A DNA stretch of 58,702 bases from positions 1-58,702 of the forward strand of contig JBBDMW010000055.1 of the NCBI GenBank assembly GCA_040878005.1, read 5' to 3'. The stretch comes from JBBDMW01 sp040878005. Lineage in GTDB: Bacteria > Chloroflexota > Dehalococcoidia > Lucifugimonadales > Lucifugimonadaceae. The position numbers and the translations under genes are program-made. This document shows, in pieces, positions 45,879-53,985 of this stretch. Below the pieces are notes generated by a model that was not told where the DNA came from, did not search any database, and worked only from the letters and a program-made list of their open reading frames with translations. Every line of letters starts with the position of its first letter. The first letter of the stretch is position 1.

Positions 45879-46214
45879 CTATGCCGTTTGCAGTCGAGTC
45901 TGTGTGCTGACAACAATCACCGTGCCCTGTGGGGCCTGGGCCGCTGACAGGCAGAGGCCGGTGCTGCCCTGGCTCAACGTGAAATTGCCGTTTGCCCTTG
46001 TCCGCATGTCTGGCACTATCCAGCGAACTGTGATGCATGGGCTTGGGACCGGGCCGGGCAGCGTGAAGGGGCACCCGCCGACAACGAACGTGTCCGTGGC
46101 AAGCAGGACGGGCCCGCCAGCCGCTGTCACACGGGGGCTGGCAGGAATTCCCGTTACCGTTCCACCGTGAGGGCACATCATCGTTGCGGAGGTCGTGATC
46201 GCAAAGCCCGCCAC
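45879..46214 (-). CDS. PAAR-like spike-tip protein
   Basis: A 111-residue protein that should cap the spike. It has CPHGG at the N-terminus, alternating Gly/Pro/Val strands (GGCPFTLPG, SPCITVRW) and a last CLS, consistent with a small beta-cone holding a metal through Cys/His. A GTG start overlaps the previous stop by one base behind a GGAGGTGAT site. Its place between gpV-like spike and gp25 is standard for contractile injection systems. Confidence 0.82.
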   Translation of the reverse strand: MAGFAITTSATMMCPHGGTVTGIPASPRVTAAGGPVLLATDTFVVGGCPFTLPGPVPSPCITVRWIVPDMRTRANGNFTLSQGSTGLCLSAAQAPQGTVIVVSTQTRLQTA

Positions 46215-46780
46215 TACATCACCTCCAGCGCGCCGGAGTTTACGCGGAATGAAGTGCTGGTGACCTCAGTCTTGCTGGCGCCCTGTTCGCTTACCACGCC
46301 TGCGCTGCCCACAGTGCTGGTCGCTCCGCCTGCATCAGTGACCACTTTGGACTCAATCGTGACCTTTGCTCCCTTTGACGATTCGATCAGCAATTCCTTT
46401 GCCGAGTCGTCGGCGCGCAGGGTGATTGCGCCCGTTTTCCATATCTTGATGTCCGGGTCCGATGCATCGGGCAGCTCGCCATCAGCCCAGAAGCAGCCGG
46501 TCCATACAGGGAACGATGGGTCGCCTGCCTCAAATTCAACCCATACGTTTGTGCCTGGCTCCGGTATACAGTAGAAGCCAACGCCAGCGCCTGCGTACGG
46601 CACACACGGCATGGCCCAGACGTCACTTTCACCCAGCACAGACGGGACTCGAACCTTGACTCTCCCCCTACTGCTGGGATCGTTATTGTCTGTGATCTGC
46701 CCGCGGTACTTGCCGAAGTGATGCGAGCTCACCCATTCGAGCAGCTGTTCCAGGCGTTCTTCTGTGGGATCAGCGTTCAT
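46214..46780 (-). CDS. Spike protein, baseplate assembly protein V-like
   Basis: A 188-residue gp5/VgrG OB-fold protein: GKYRGQITDNNDPSSRGRVK, then VPYAGAGVGFYCIPEPG and VWVEFEAGDPSFPVWTGCFW, all typical of the gpV/VgrG OB domain. The C-terminal part (about 135-188) has short repeating strands as in a spike stalk. The frame extends upstream to 46855 inside the hub gene; the ATG at 46780 directly after the hub stop is chosen. Confidence 0.92.
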   Translation of the reverse strand: MNADPTEERLEQLLEWVSSHHFGKYRGQITDNNDPSSRGRVKVRVPSVLGESDVWAMPCVPYAGAGVGFYCIPEPGTNVWVEFEAGDPSFPVWTGCFWADGELPDASDPDIKIWKTGAITLRADDSAKELLIESSKGAKVTIESKVVTDAGGATSTVGSAGVVSEQGASKTEVTSTSFRVNSGALEVM

Positions 46781-46781
46781 G

Positions 46782-47843
46782 TCAGATGTTCCAGCCGTTT
46801 CTCGATAGTTCAATCTCCATGCGGTGTTGCGAGGAATCAACAAGGTGGCGCACACCGGTCACGTAGTAGTCACCGCTGTGGCGGCTTCCTATGCCTGACA
46901 CGTTGGCGAGAGTGTGAAGCCGCACCAGGGCGCCGAGGCGGGCGAGAGTCGTGGAGGTGTTGGCCTGGACGAACCATTCGGCCTCGCCCAGGACTGCTGC
47001 GCTGCGGCTCGTGAGATCGCCTGCGTCATCAACCGGAGCGGTGAGACGGGTTGACCTTACATCGCCGGTGATCGCCTGCAGATTGGCTGCGCCCAGGACG
47101 CGCGCACCTGAAGACGTGGTTGCGCCGTTGATGTCAGATCCCGCCCGGGCGTCAAGCTCTGTTGATTCAACGCTGGTAGGCCTCTCAACGTCCCACTGGA
47201 TATCTAGTGCGTTGATGTTCGGCATCTCCTGGTTGATGCTGAGGAACACGATTGAGCCGCCATCGAGGACAGCAGGGCGGAAGTGCGCGGTCTCCATACC
47301 GGAGTCATCGCATGTAACCCAAAAATGAAACCCGTTGCGCCTTGCCAGGCGGCGCAGCAGGCCCAGGTCGGTGTCACGTTGCACCAGCGCATGCCGGTCT
47401 TCGGCGTGCCCTGTGGACGTGGAGTGGACATCCGGCGCATAGCCGTGAGACGCCAGGATGTTGGACGCTACGTCGCTGTCCGTCATGTCCGCCCAGACAG
47501 TCACCTTGTTCTCGCGGTCCATGGCCACCGTGGTATCTGAGCCAAGCACCTCCACCCAGGAAGCTGCAGCGGCATGGTCCAGGTGCATTGACTGTCCCCG
47601 GACAGGGCCTTTCACCAGGCATTCCTGCGTGCCGCCAATCGGGACCAGGATGGATACCTCTGAGCCTGGATCGAACCTTGCCTCCGACAGCATCGTCAGG
47701 TCGCCGTCATCGTTGATGCCCACCGGGTAACGAAGCCTGTAAGTGGTTGGCCGGCCCGCGCGCTCGTACACCTCGACCGACCCGGAACCCATGAGCTCCG
47801 GGTCAGGCACAGCATTGATCTGTATTTCAACGCCCTGCGGCAA
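46782..47843 (-). CDS. Hub protein, phage late control D family
   Basis: A 353-residue gpD/gp27-like hub protein that trimerises with the spike. The segment LVQRDTDLGLLRRLARRNGF matches the conserved VgrG/gpD motif. It starts with TTG three bases after the LysM-like gene. In the assembled particle it would adapt the threefold spike to the sixfold inner tube. Confidence 0.9.
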   Translation of the reverse strand: MPQGVEIQINAVPDPELMGSGSVEVYERAGRPTTYRLRYPVGINDDGDLTMLSEARFDPGSEVSILVPIGGTQECLVKGPVRGQSMHLDHAAAASWVEVLGSDTTVAMDRENKVTVWADMTDSDVASNILASHGYAPDVHSTSTGHAEDRHALVQRDTDLGLLRRLARRNGFHFWVTCDDSGMETAHFRPAVLDGGSIVFLSINQEMPNINALDIQWDVERPTSVESTELDARAGSDINGATTSSGARVLGAANLQAITGDVRSTRLTAPVDDAGDLTSRSAAVLGEAEWFVQANTSTTLARLGALVRLHTLANVSGIGSRHSGDYYVTGVRHLVDSSQHRMEIELSRNGWNI

Positions 47844-47846
47844 GCG

Positions 47847-48128
47847 TTACCCGCCTCTCTGCTTTCTCGGAATGCGGATTTCACGGGCCTCGCTCAAAGC
47901 CTCCGGGAGCATTGTTCCGTTCAGGTCACAGATCCGCCAGAACCCGCTCGGGTTGTTGAGGTACCTGTGCGCGAGATGGTCCAGGCGCTGGCCCTGCATC
48001 CGAAGGTGAACGCCCAGTTCTATCTCCTTCGACACTGGCGGGGCGGGCACAACCGTCACCCTGCGGCCGCGGTTGTCGGTCACCTCGTATGAATCCAGCC
48101 CCGAATACCGGGACTTATCGTCAAACAT
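47847..48128 (-). CDS. LysM-like small baseplate protein
   Basis: A 93-residue protein with a LysM/gpX-like segment (GQRLDHLAHRYLNNPSGFWRICDLNG, shown in part by its core LAHRYLNNP and FWRICD) and a C-terminal IRIP motif. Such proteins clamp the inner tube and hub in contractile systems. It lies eight bases after the tube adaptor gene. Confidence 0.85.
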   Translation of the reverse strand: MFDDKSRYSGLDSYEVTDNRGRRVTVVPAPPVSKEIELGVHLRMQGQRLDHLAHRYLNNPSGFWRICDLNGTMLPEALSEAREIRIPRKQRGG

Positions 48129-48136
48129 CTCGCCTC

Positions 48137-48847
48137 CTAGAACGGGAGAATTCCAAATACGGAGTCAATGCTGGTCAGGAAACCTGCCCTGGCCAGGACC
48201 TCCTTCTGCGTGTGCGTGTAGCGATAGGCTGTGACAGCAATATCACGGGCCAGTCCTTCCTCAACGCTGGCCTCCAGCGCCTCAGGCGTAAGCACCTTCA
48301 GGGAGACGGTTATGGTCGCTCGCCACGGATAAAGGTTGGGGGCAAATGCCTGCTCGGCAATTTGATAGTCGGTGATGCGAACGGGCAGGATTCGTCCCAG
48401 GCCCCAGGTGAACAGGACCAGCGGCGCACGTTTACGGGAGACAGCCGCCGATGCGCCCAGGAGTCCTCCCAGGGCGTCACCAAGACCGCCAAGGGCGCCA
48501 GTGGATACCGGGAACATCAGTTTTTCGATGGCCGCTATTCGGTCCGCAACCCCCGAGACGGGCGCCATGGGATAGTTGGCTGGGTCTTCCAGTCCATCTG
48601 TGGCATCGAGGATCAGCTCCATCTTGGAGAAGGTTTCCTCAGGGTCGTATGGCTGGGACAGGCCATCGGTTTCCGGTTCTTCGCCATCGGCGCCCTGGGG
48701 CGGCGCCCACGGAGTCATCGTTCGCGTTACTGTTTCAGGGTTGTACTGGAAAGGAATGATGCTCGGAACCGGGCCAAGGAACGGCTCGGCCAGCTCAATG
48801 AAAGCTCCCTTAACTACTTTTGGCGATTGTGAGAATCCGGTTGTCAT
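48137..48847 (-). CDS. CIS tube protein (tube initiator/adaptor)
   Basis: A 236-residue protein with the hallmarks of the CIS tube family: IPFQYNPETVTRTMTP at the N-terminus, LILDATDGL, VLFTWGLGRILPVRITDYQI and VSLKVLTPEAL. It is expected to sit between the hub and the polymeric tube as the first tube ring, like Afp7. The start is 69 bases after the DUF4157 gene, one of the larger gaps in the operon. Confidence 0.9.
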   Translation of the reverse strand: MTTGFSQSPKVVKGAFIELAEPFLGPVPSIIPFQYNPETVTRTMTPWAPPQGADGEEPETDGLSQPYDPEETFSKMELILDATDGLEDPANYPMAPVSGVADRIAAIEKLMFPVSTGALGGLGDALGGLLGASAAVSRKRAPLVLFTWGLGRILPVRITDYQIAEQAFAPNLYPWRATITVSLKVLTPEALEASVEEGLARDIAVTAYRYTHTQKEVLARAGFLTSIDSVFGILPF

Positions 48848-48916
48848 TTGGTCCCGCGGTCTGTGTGCTGCATCAATTTTTGCTGGCTTCGATGGCCCGG
48901 CGATACGCCGGTACCA

Positions 48917-50371
48917 TTACAGGTCTCCTGCTCTCAAATCATCAATAAATGGCTGATAAGCCTGTGCTGTGGGGTCGCTGGCATCCAGGCCGGGCTGCAT
49001 GACCAGGCGATAGTAGTCCTGGGCAATCTGGCCCTGTTGCTCCCGGTTGAAATCACGGAACCGGCGGCCATTGGCACGGGCTTCTTCCAACCCGGTCGCT
49101 CCGCCGTATAAGTAGCCCTCCGTCATCTGGGCATGTATGGCCTGCCCCAGGTAAAGGGTGCCGTGAGTCTCATACTGGAAGACGTGCGTTAGTTCATGCA
49201 CCATCACGTCCATGCTCTCGCCGCGAGGGAAGTTCACGGTGTGGAACATAACGAAAGCGCGCGAGTTGTTCAGGTGGAACACAATGTCCAGGAGTCCGCC
49301 CTGGGAGACTCGAACATCATCCCACCTGATGGCGTTGGGGCCGAGCACGCTCTGGCCCGCAGCCCTTTGCGCAGGGGTGAGCGGCTGGGCGTTGGTCATG
49401 ATGTGCCAGAAGAATTCGACGATCTCAGGTCCGCCGAATACATCAAACACCCTCGAAAGCAGGGTAAGTGCCCACGCTCCGCCCCGCAGGGTGCGTTGCC
49501 ACAGCCAGCTTGCAAAGCCGGATATGCCACCGGTTGCCAGCGCCTGTATGGCCTCAGGGATGAACGTGATTACACCGACCAGGCCTTCCCACAGCGTGGT
49601 GGCGAGGCGCGCCAGCCGCCCGGGGAGGTCGCGGACGAGGTTGATGAGCCACATGCCCGCGCCACGAAGGCGTTCACCGATCCAATCCGTCGCCGCAGAA
49701 ACAGCACCTGTCACGGCCCTTGCTGCGCCGACGACAGCTTCACCAACGGCGAAGGCTGCCCCTACCGCGTCTGCGATTGCGCCGAAGAACCCGTGCACGA
49801 CAGGAGCAGCATGGCTGCCTTCACCAGCGCTTTGTCCCACATGGGCCAGCTCATGAGATAGCAAAGCCTGACCAGCTGGAGTGCCGGGAGCGTACCGTCC
49901 GCTGCCAAACACCACGTGGTTGCCTGCGGCGTAAGCATGGGCGCCAAGCGCATCAGCTGAGCGCGATGCCTGCCCGCCGGCATGCACCCGCACGTCATTT
50001 CGCTCGATGTCGGGCGTGACGCTTTGCCTTGCACTGTTGCTGAGTGGCATGCCGGGCGTGGAGATGACCGACCTTATAAGAGAAGGGGCCGCGGTCATGT
50101 CCATGTGCCGGGAGGGCAGGGACATGGTGTTTGGGTTGAGGGTGCTTCCAGAGGCCTCGGCAGCTGCCGCGTTTGCGGAACGTTCTGCCTGTCCGTCCGG
50201 CCGCGCCACCGTAATGCGCCGCTTTGAGTCTTGGCCAATCGCTGCCAGCTCCGCGTGGTTTGACCGCTCCGTTCTACGGGCGCGGCGATTGCGCGGGGGG
50301 CGCCGGGCCGACTCGGTCGTGGGCGCGCTGATGCCTGGTTCCCGGCGTTGTGATCTCCTCGCCTGGGTCAT
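48917..50371 (-). CDS. DUF4157 protein with two HExxH motifs, candidate eCIS cargo
   Basis: A 484-residue protein. Residues 1-100 are Arg/Ser/Ala-rich and likely disordered. Residues about 105-182 are the DUF4157 (eCIS core) domain with DVRVHAGGQASRSADALG, then HVVFGSGRYAPGT and HELAH (173-177). Residues 194-325 are hydrophobic and glycine-rich helices (GAIADAVGAAFAVGEAVVGA and others) that may insert in or cross a membrane. The C-terminal part has a second HELTH (392-396, VMVHELTHVFQYETHG) with ARANGRRF behind it, suggesting a second gluzincin-like domain. DUF4157 is known to mark proteins loaded in eCIS. It overlaps the 78-residue gene by four bases, so it is made with the particle. Confidence 0.88.
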   Translation of the reverse strand: MTQARRSQRREPGISAPTTESARRPPRNRRARRTERSNHAELAAIGQDSKRRITVARPDGQAERSANAAAAEASGSTLNPNTMSLPSRHMDMTAAPSLIRSVISTPGMPLSNSARQSVTPDIERNDVRVHAGGQASRSADALGAHAYAAGNHVVFGSGRYAPGTPAGQALLSHELAHVGQSAGEGSHAAPVVHGFFGAIADAVGAAFAVGEAVVGAARAVTGAVSAATDWIGERLRGAGMWLINLVRDLPGRLARLATTLWEGLVGVITFIPEAIQALATGGISGFASWLWQRTLRGGAWALTLLSRVFDVFGGPEIVEFFWHIMTNAQPLTPAQRAAGQSVLGPNAIRWDDVRVSQGGLLDIVFHLNNSRAFVMFHTVNFPRGESMDVMVHELTHVFQYETHGTLYLGQAIHAQMTEGYLYGGATGLEEARANGRRFRDFNREQQGQIAQDYYRLVMQPGLDASDPTAQAYQPFIDDLRAGDL

Positions 50372-50604
50372 TGCAATTGCCGCCTCATTGCCGCTGTGAC
50401 ACGATCCGCAAGAAGTGAAACCGATTGGCCGTCGGCCGCCTCTACGCGCAGTCGAATGTTGGCCCCTGGCTGTACGTGCCGGAACGATGGAGCGTTGTCC
50501 GAGAGGCGAGCAGCGATCTCACGGGCCAGCCGCGCCGCGCGATGTTGATCGTTGCCCTGCATTCTCAAGACCAGGTTCCTGACTTCAACTTTTCTCTCGG
50601 TCAT
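50368..50604 (-). CDS. Small eCIS operon protein
   Basis: A 78-residue basic protein with a predicted beta-alpha-beta layout (VEVRNLVLRMQG, ARLAREIAARL, IRLRVEAADG). I do not recognise the family. It overlaps the ATPase stop and the DUF4157 start by four bases each, which makes it very likely to be real and translated in step with them. A chaperone or loading role for the neighbouring DUF4157 protein is a reasonable guess, without direct evidence. Confidence 0.7.
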   Translation of the reverse strand: MTERKVEVRNLVLRMQGNDQHRAARLAREIAARLSDNAPSFRHVQPGANIRLRVEAADGQSVSLLADRVTAAMRRQLQ

Positions 50605-52688
50605 GACGCCAGCCTTTTTTTATCCCGCTCGCTGAGACCCCGTCCGGACTTCATTAGCTCGCGGTCCAGGCCAGCCACCAGGTCAACCGCTGACACTGCC
50701 CGTCCCGCTCGACGCGCCAGGAAGATGCTGGAAAGGATGGCGTACTTGATCTGCGCGCCGGTCACTTCCAACTCGCGTGCTATGACGTCCAGGTCTCCCG
50801 CCAGTGCCTCCGGGCAATCGGGTCCAATCAATTCGCCAAGGACTCTCTGCCAGATTTCCAGGCGCTGCCCGGTGTCCGGCTCCCGGAACTCGAAGACGTA
50901 TCGCAACCGCCGGATGAACGCCGGATCTATTTCGGCCTTCCTGTTCGATGCCAGCACCGCGATGCCCTGGTAGCTCTCAATTGACTGAAGCAAGTGGCCG
51001 GTATCCGTATTGGCGAACCGGTCCTGGGCGTCATTGACATCGGTGCGTTTGCCAAATAGCGCGTCGGCTTCATCAAATAGCAGTACAACGTCCATCTCTG
51101 CCGCTGTTGTGAGGAGACGCTCAAGGTTCTTCGAAGTTTCTCCAACCCATTTACTGACAACGGATGACAGGTCTATGCGGAACAGGTCGAGTCCAAGCTC
51201 GGCAGCGATCACCTGCGCCGCCATCGTCTTTCCAGTGCCGGGCGGCCCTGACATGAGCACCAGCAGTCCCCGCCCCTGCGAGAACAGCCTTTGTGCTTCA
51301 GGCCTCTCCCAGAAGGCAGTTCGCTCCCGTGCCTCGAAGATGACGTCTTCAATGCCATTTCGCAGTTGTGGGTGAACTATTAGATCTGGCAGGTGGAATG
51401 GCGTCGCTATGCGGTGTGCAAGGCTGCCAAGCCGTTCCCGCCCTTTTTGCCGGACTATGGCCGATGCTGCTTCCGCATCCCGAGGCGCGTGGAGTGCTGC
51501 TGCAGCGACTTCGCCCGGCCATACCCTGTGGCGCTCCGCCAGCCGGCGCTGGTCCACACCTGGCCATGCGCGGCTTGACGGCAGCAGCGATTGCCACAGG
51601 ACTTGCCTCTCTTGCACCGGCGGTGAACTGAGCTCAACGTTCAGGTCAGCGACACCGCGCGTGGCGGGTACAAACTGCCCAGTCTCGCTGACCACGAACT
51701 GCAACGGTGGCGGTCCGCTGGTCCACGGGCGGGCGAAGAAGCGCTCGCCTTTCCAAATCAGCGCGGTGTTGTTCAGCATCGCGAACCGGACAGCCCGGGC
51801 TGTCAGCGAGTGCCAATCAGTGTCGGGCACATGATCGGTGTCGATGACAAGACTCTTCATGCCCACGGCGGCTGCGACCGTGGCCGCGAAGGTTGACCTG
51901 CCGCCGTTGCGTTGGCCCGCAATGCTGATTCGCAATGGCAGGGTAGGCCGTGAATCCAGTGAACGCCGGATGGTGTCTGCGGTCTGTTCCACCGGCCAAC
52001 TTTCCGGCATCTGGCCGGGTGCGGCGAAGAAAGCTGCGTCGCCAAGGGATGGATCCAGCGCGTCTCCGTTAGCCAGCCAATCGACGATCCATGGATCCAT
52101 GACTATGGCAGGCTCATGGCCGGGCTCAGTCGGCTCCTGCCGCAGGACTTGCCACCTGGAGAGGGAAGTCGTGTCTAACGTTATGGGCCGCTCATGGTGG
52201 TACATGCGGGCGGCCAGGCCTGCTGTCATGTACGCCATGGAGGCGTGGTCATGAAGATATGCGGCGACTCGGCCGAGCGCCGGGTTGGTGTGCAGGACGA
52301 AGCAGGCTTCCAGCAGGTCGCGCTCCCTTGCGCCGATTTCCAGCGTGACGCAGAGCATGGCGAAGCGGGATGATGTGTCGGCAGTCAGTTCCTGCTCCAG
52401 CATGTGGAGGTCGCCAAGCAGTGTTGCCAGGCCAGGCTCGGATTCCAGCCAGCGGCGCTCGTCCGCCATGTTGTCGCGGTCGGCGAGGAGAGCGTCGACC
52501 TCATGGTGCGTTACAAGCTGCTCGCCTCCGGGCGTTCCCTCCTCCGCCCACAGTTTCCGCAGCCACGCGGAGTGCAGGCGGGCACGCAGCCTGAAACGGC
52601 GGACCACCCCCTCTTGCGCTGACGCGGGGTTCCCTGTGCCGTTTGGCTGAGGCTGCCATCCGAGTGCCTTCACCTGCAACTGGGTCAT
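50601..52688 (-). CDS. eCIS AAA+ ATPase (Afp15/Pvc15-like)
   Basis: A 695-residue AAA+ protein. The C-terminal module has Walker A GPPGTGKT (481-488), Walker B VVLLFDEADALFG (about 534-546), sensor SNRK and Arg fingers in FIRRLRYVFEF. An upstream GQRNGGRST (about 258-266) looks like a degenerate P-loop with no Lys, so the protein may hold an inactive first AAA domain. Such ATPases are core eCIS genes thought to help assembly. The ATG at 52688 overlaps the DUF4255 stop by four bases and is preferred over 52703. Confidence 0.93.
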   Translation of the reverse strand: MTQLQVKALGWQPQPNGTGNPASAQEGVVRRFRLRARLHSAWLRKLWAEEGTPGGEQLVTHHEVDALLADRDNMADERRWLESEPGLATLLGDLHMLEQELTADTSSRFAMLCVTLEIGARERDLLEACFVLHTNPALGRVAAYLHDHASMAYMTAGLAARMYHHERPITLDTTSLSRWQVLRQEPTEPGHEPAIVMDPWIVDWLANGDALDPSLGDAAFFAAPGQMPESWPVEQTADTIRRSLDSRPTLPLRISIAGQRNGGRSTFAATVAAAVGMKSLVIDTDHVPDTDWHSLTARAVRFAMLNNTALIWKGERFFARPWTSGPPPLQFVVSETGQFVPATRGVADLNVELSSPPVQERQVLWQSLLPSSRAWPGVDQRRLAERHRVWPGEVAAAALHAPRDAEAASAIVRQKGRERLGSLAHRIATPFHLPDLIVHPQLRNGIEDVIFEARERTAFWERPEAQRLFSQGRGLLVLMSGPPGTGKTMAAQVIAAELGLDLFRIDLSSVVSKWVGETSKNLERLLTTAAEMDVVLLFDEADALFGKRTDVNDAQDRFANTDTGHLLQSIESYQGIAVLASNRKAEIDPAFIRRLRYVFEFREPDTGQRLEIWQRVLGELIGPDCPEALAGDLDVIARELEVTGAQIKYAILSSIFLARRAGRAVSAVDLVAGLDRELMKSGRGLSERDKKRLAS

Positions 52689-53983
52689 GGCGCCGTCACC
52701 CACTGCGGCGCAGATTCTGCGCCATCGATCACGATGCGAACCTGTACGGCATCTCCTGGCGCCAGGCCGGCCGGGAGGCGAATGTCCATGCTGTTGGGAC
52801 CTGTGACCTGGAACTCGCCCGGGTCCAACGTAGCGTCGGTGTCTGGCGACAGCCTCTCCGCACCCACGTACACGGCGAGGTTTTCAGGGCGCAGGTCTGG
52901 ATGTTGAAATATGTGACCGGTCACCGCAACCACTCCAGTTGGGCTGGGGCCGGGCAGAGTTGCAACCTGTGGCGCTATCACGAACGGAATCTCGTTGGAC
53001 GTGTCCGTGAAGCTGCGCATGCTCCCGTCCGGCATGAGCCTGGACCTGGAGACGCGTGCAGACCCTGCGTATACACCAGGCAACACAGTGGCCCCCCCAA
53101 TGGCTGGTTGAACAGTTGCCGCCATGACCTCTTCAGTTGCCGAGGAGGCGACTGCAACAGCCCATGGTCCATCCACAGGGGCGGCAGTCTCAAAGCCTGG
53201 CCCACGGATCAGCAGTTCTGTGGAATCGCCGCGCAGCGCCGAGCCAGTGAATGTCACTTCCTCGCCTGCCGCTGCCTGGGCGGGGCGCGCCTCCACAATG
53301 GTGTCATCCGTGGCCCCCGGCAGGCGGAACGTTACGTCGCTTCGGCTGCCGGTCAGACGTGGCGCTCCCTGTGCGAAAACGTGCACACCGTAGGTCAAGA
53401 CGCGGCCGGGCAGCACACGTGGCTCCTCTGGCTCCAACAGTGCTACTGACGCTGAGTAGTACGCAGCCAGCCGCACGGGTGAGGAGGCAGCGGCCCAGAT
53501 GTCGAACACCTCATTGCGCGGCACGGGGCTCAACGATATGCGGAAGCGATTGTCGCCACCGATCAGCGCGGGGTCCATGATCGTCGTTCCACCAATCGCA
53601 GTGGCTTCGTCTATAACCGGAAAATCGTGCAGGGCCTTGAGGGCCAGGCCCATCATCAACTGCTCGCGGAAAGTGCCCGCGCCAGCGCCCGGCGGGTCAT
53701 CGATGTCGCTGTGGGCGACCAGGACATAATCCAGGATAAGGCCCATGGGCGTGAACCTGACGGGCACCAGGTCACCGCCGGGCGCTGGCAGGTTCTTAAA
53801 CTGGGCATCTTCAGAGATCCTGTACAGGTAAAGGCCCAGCGTGTTCTCGCCTGAAAGTTGGTCTGGCGGTTCGGGCGTGACACTCAGGGTGACGCCCGGG
53901 TTCCATGCGGACGAATTGACAACGTGCTCACGCACCAGCCTGACCAGTGTGGAAGTCACAAGCGACAGGTCCATAAGCGCCAC
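52685..53983 (-). CDS. DUF4255 tail terminator-like protein with Ig-like repeats
   Basis: A 432-residue protein. Residues 1-190 match the DUF4255/Pvc16 N-terminal domain (TLVRLVREHV at the start, LGLYLYRISED, and PMGLILDYVLVAH), the predicted tail-terminator of eCIS. The C-terminal half has repeated beta-sandwich sequence with patterns such as AAGEEVTFTGSAL and GPNSMDIRLPAGLAPGD, like TIG/IPT domains. The extension may decorate the distal end of the particle. It starts two bases after the preceding stop. Confidence 0.88.
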   Translation of the reverse strand: MALMDLSLVTSTLVRLVREHVVNSSAWNPGVTLSVTPEPPDQLSGENTLGLYLYRISEDAQFKNLPAPGGDLVPVRFTPMGLILDYVLVAHSDIDDPPGAGAGTFREQLMMGLALKALHDFPVIDEATAIGGTTIMDPALIGGDNRFRISLSPVPRNEVFDIWAAASSPVRLAAYYSASVALLEPEEPRVLPGRVLTYGVHVFAQGAPRLTGSRSDVTFRLPGATDDTIVEARPAQAAAGEEVTFTGSALRGDSTELLIRGPGFETAAPVDGPWAVAVASSATEEVMAATVQPAIGGATVLPGVYAGSARVSRSRLMPDGSMRSFTDTSNEIPFVIAPQVATLPGPSPTGVVAVTGHIFQHPDLRPENLAVYVGAERLSPDTDATLDPGEFQVTGPNSMDIRLPAGLAPGDAVQVRIVIDGAESAPQWVTAP

Positions 53984-53985
53984 GG

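Noticed and set aside
45865..46176. Extended N-terminus of gp25
   Set aside because: The extra 104 codons overlap the PAAR gene out of frame and read as His/Pro/Arg-rich noise; the ATG at 45864 matches the family start.
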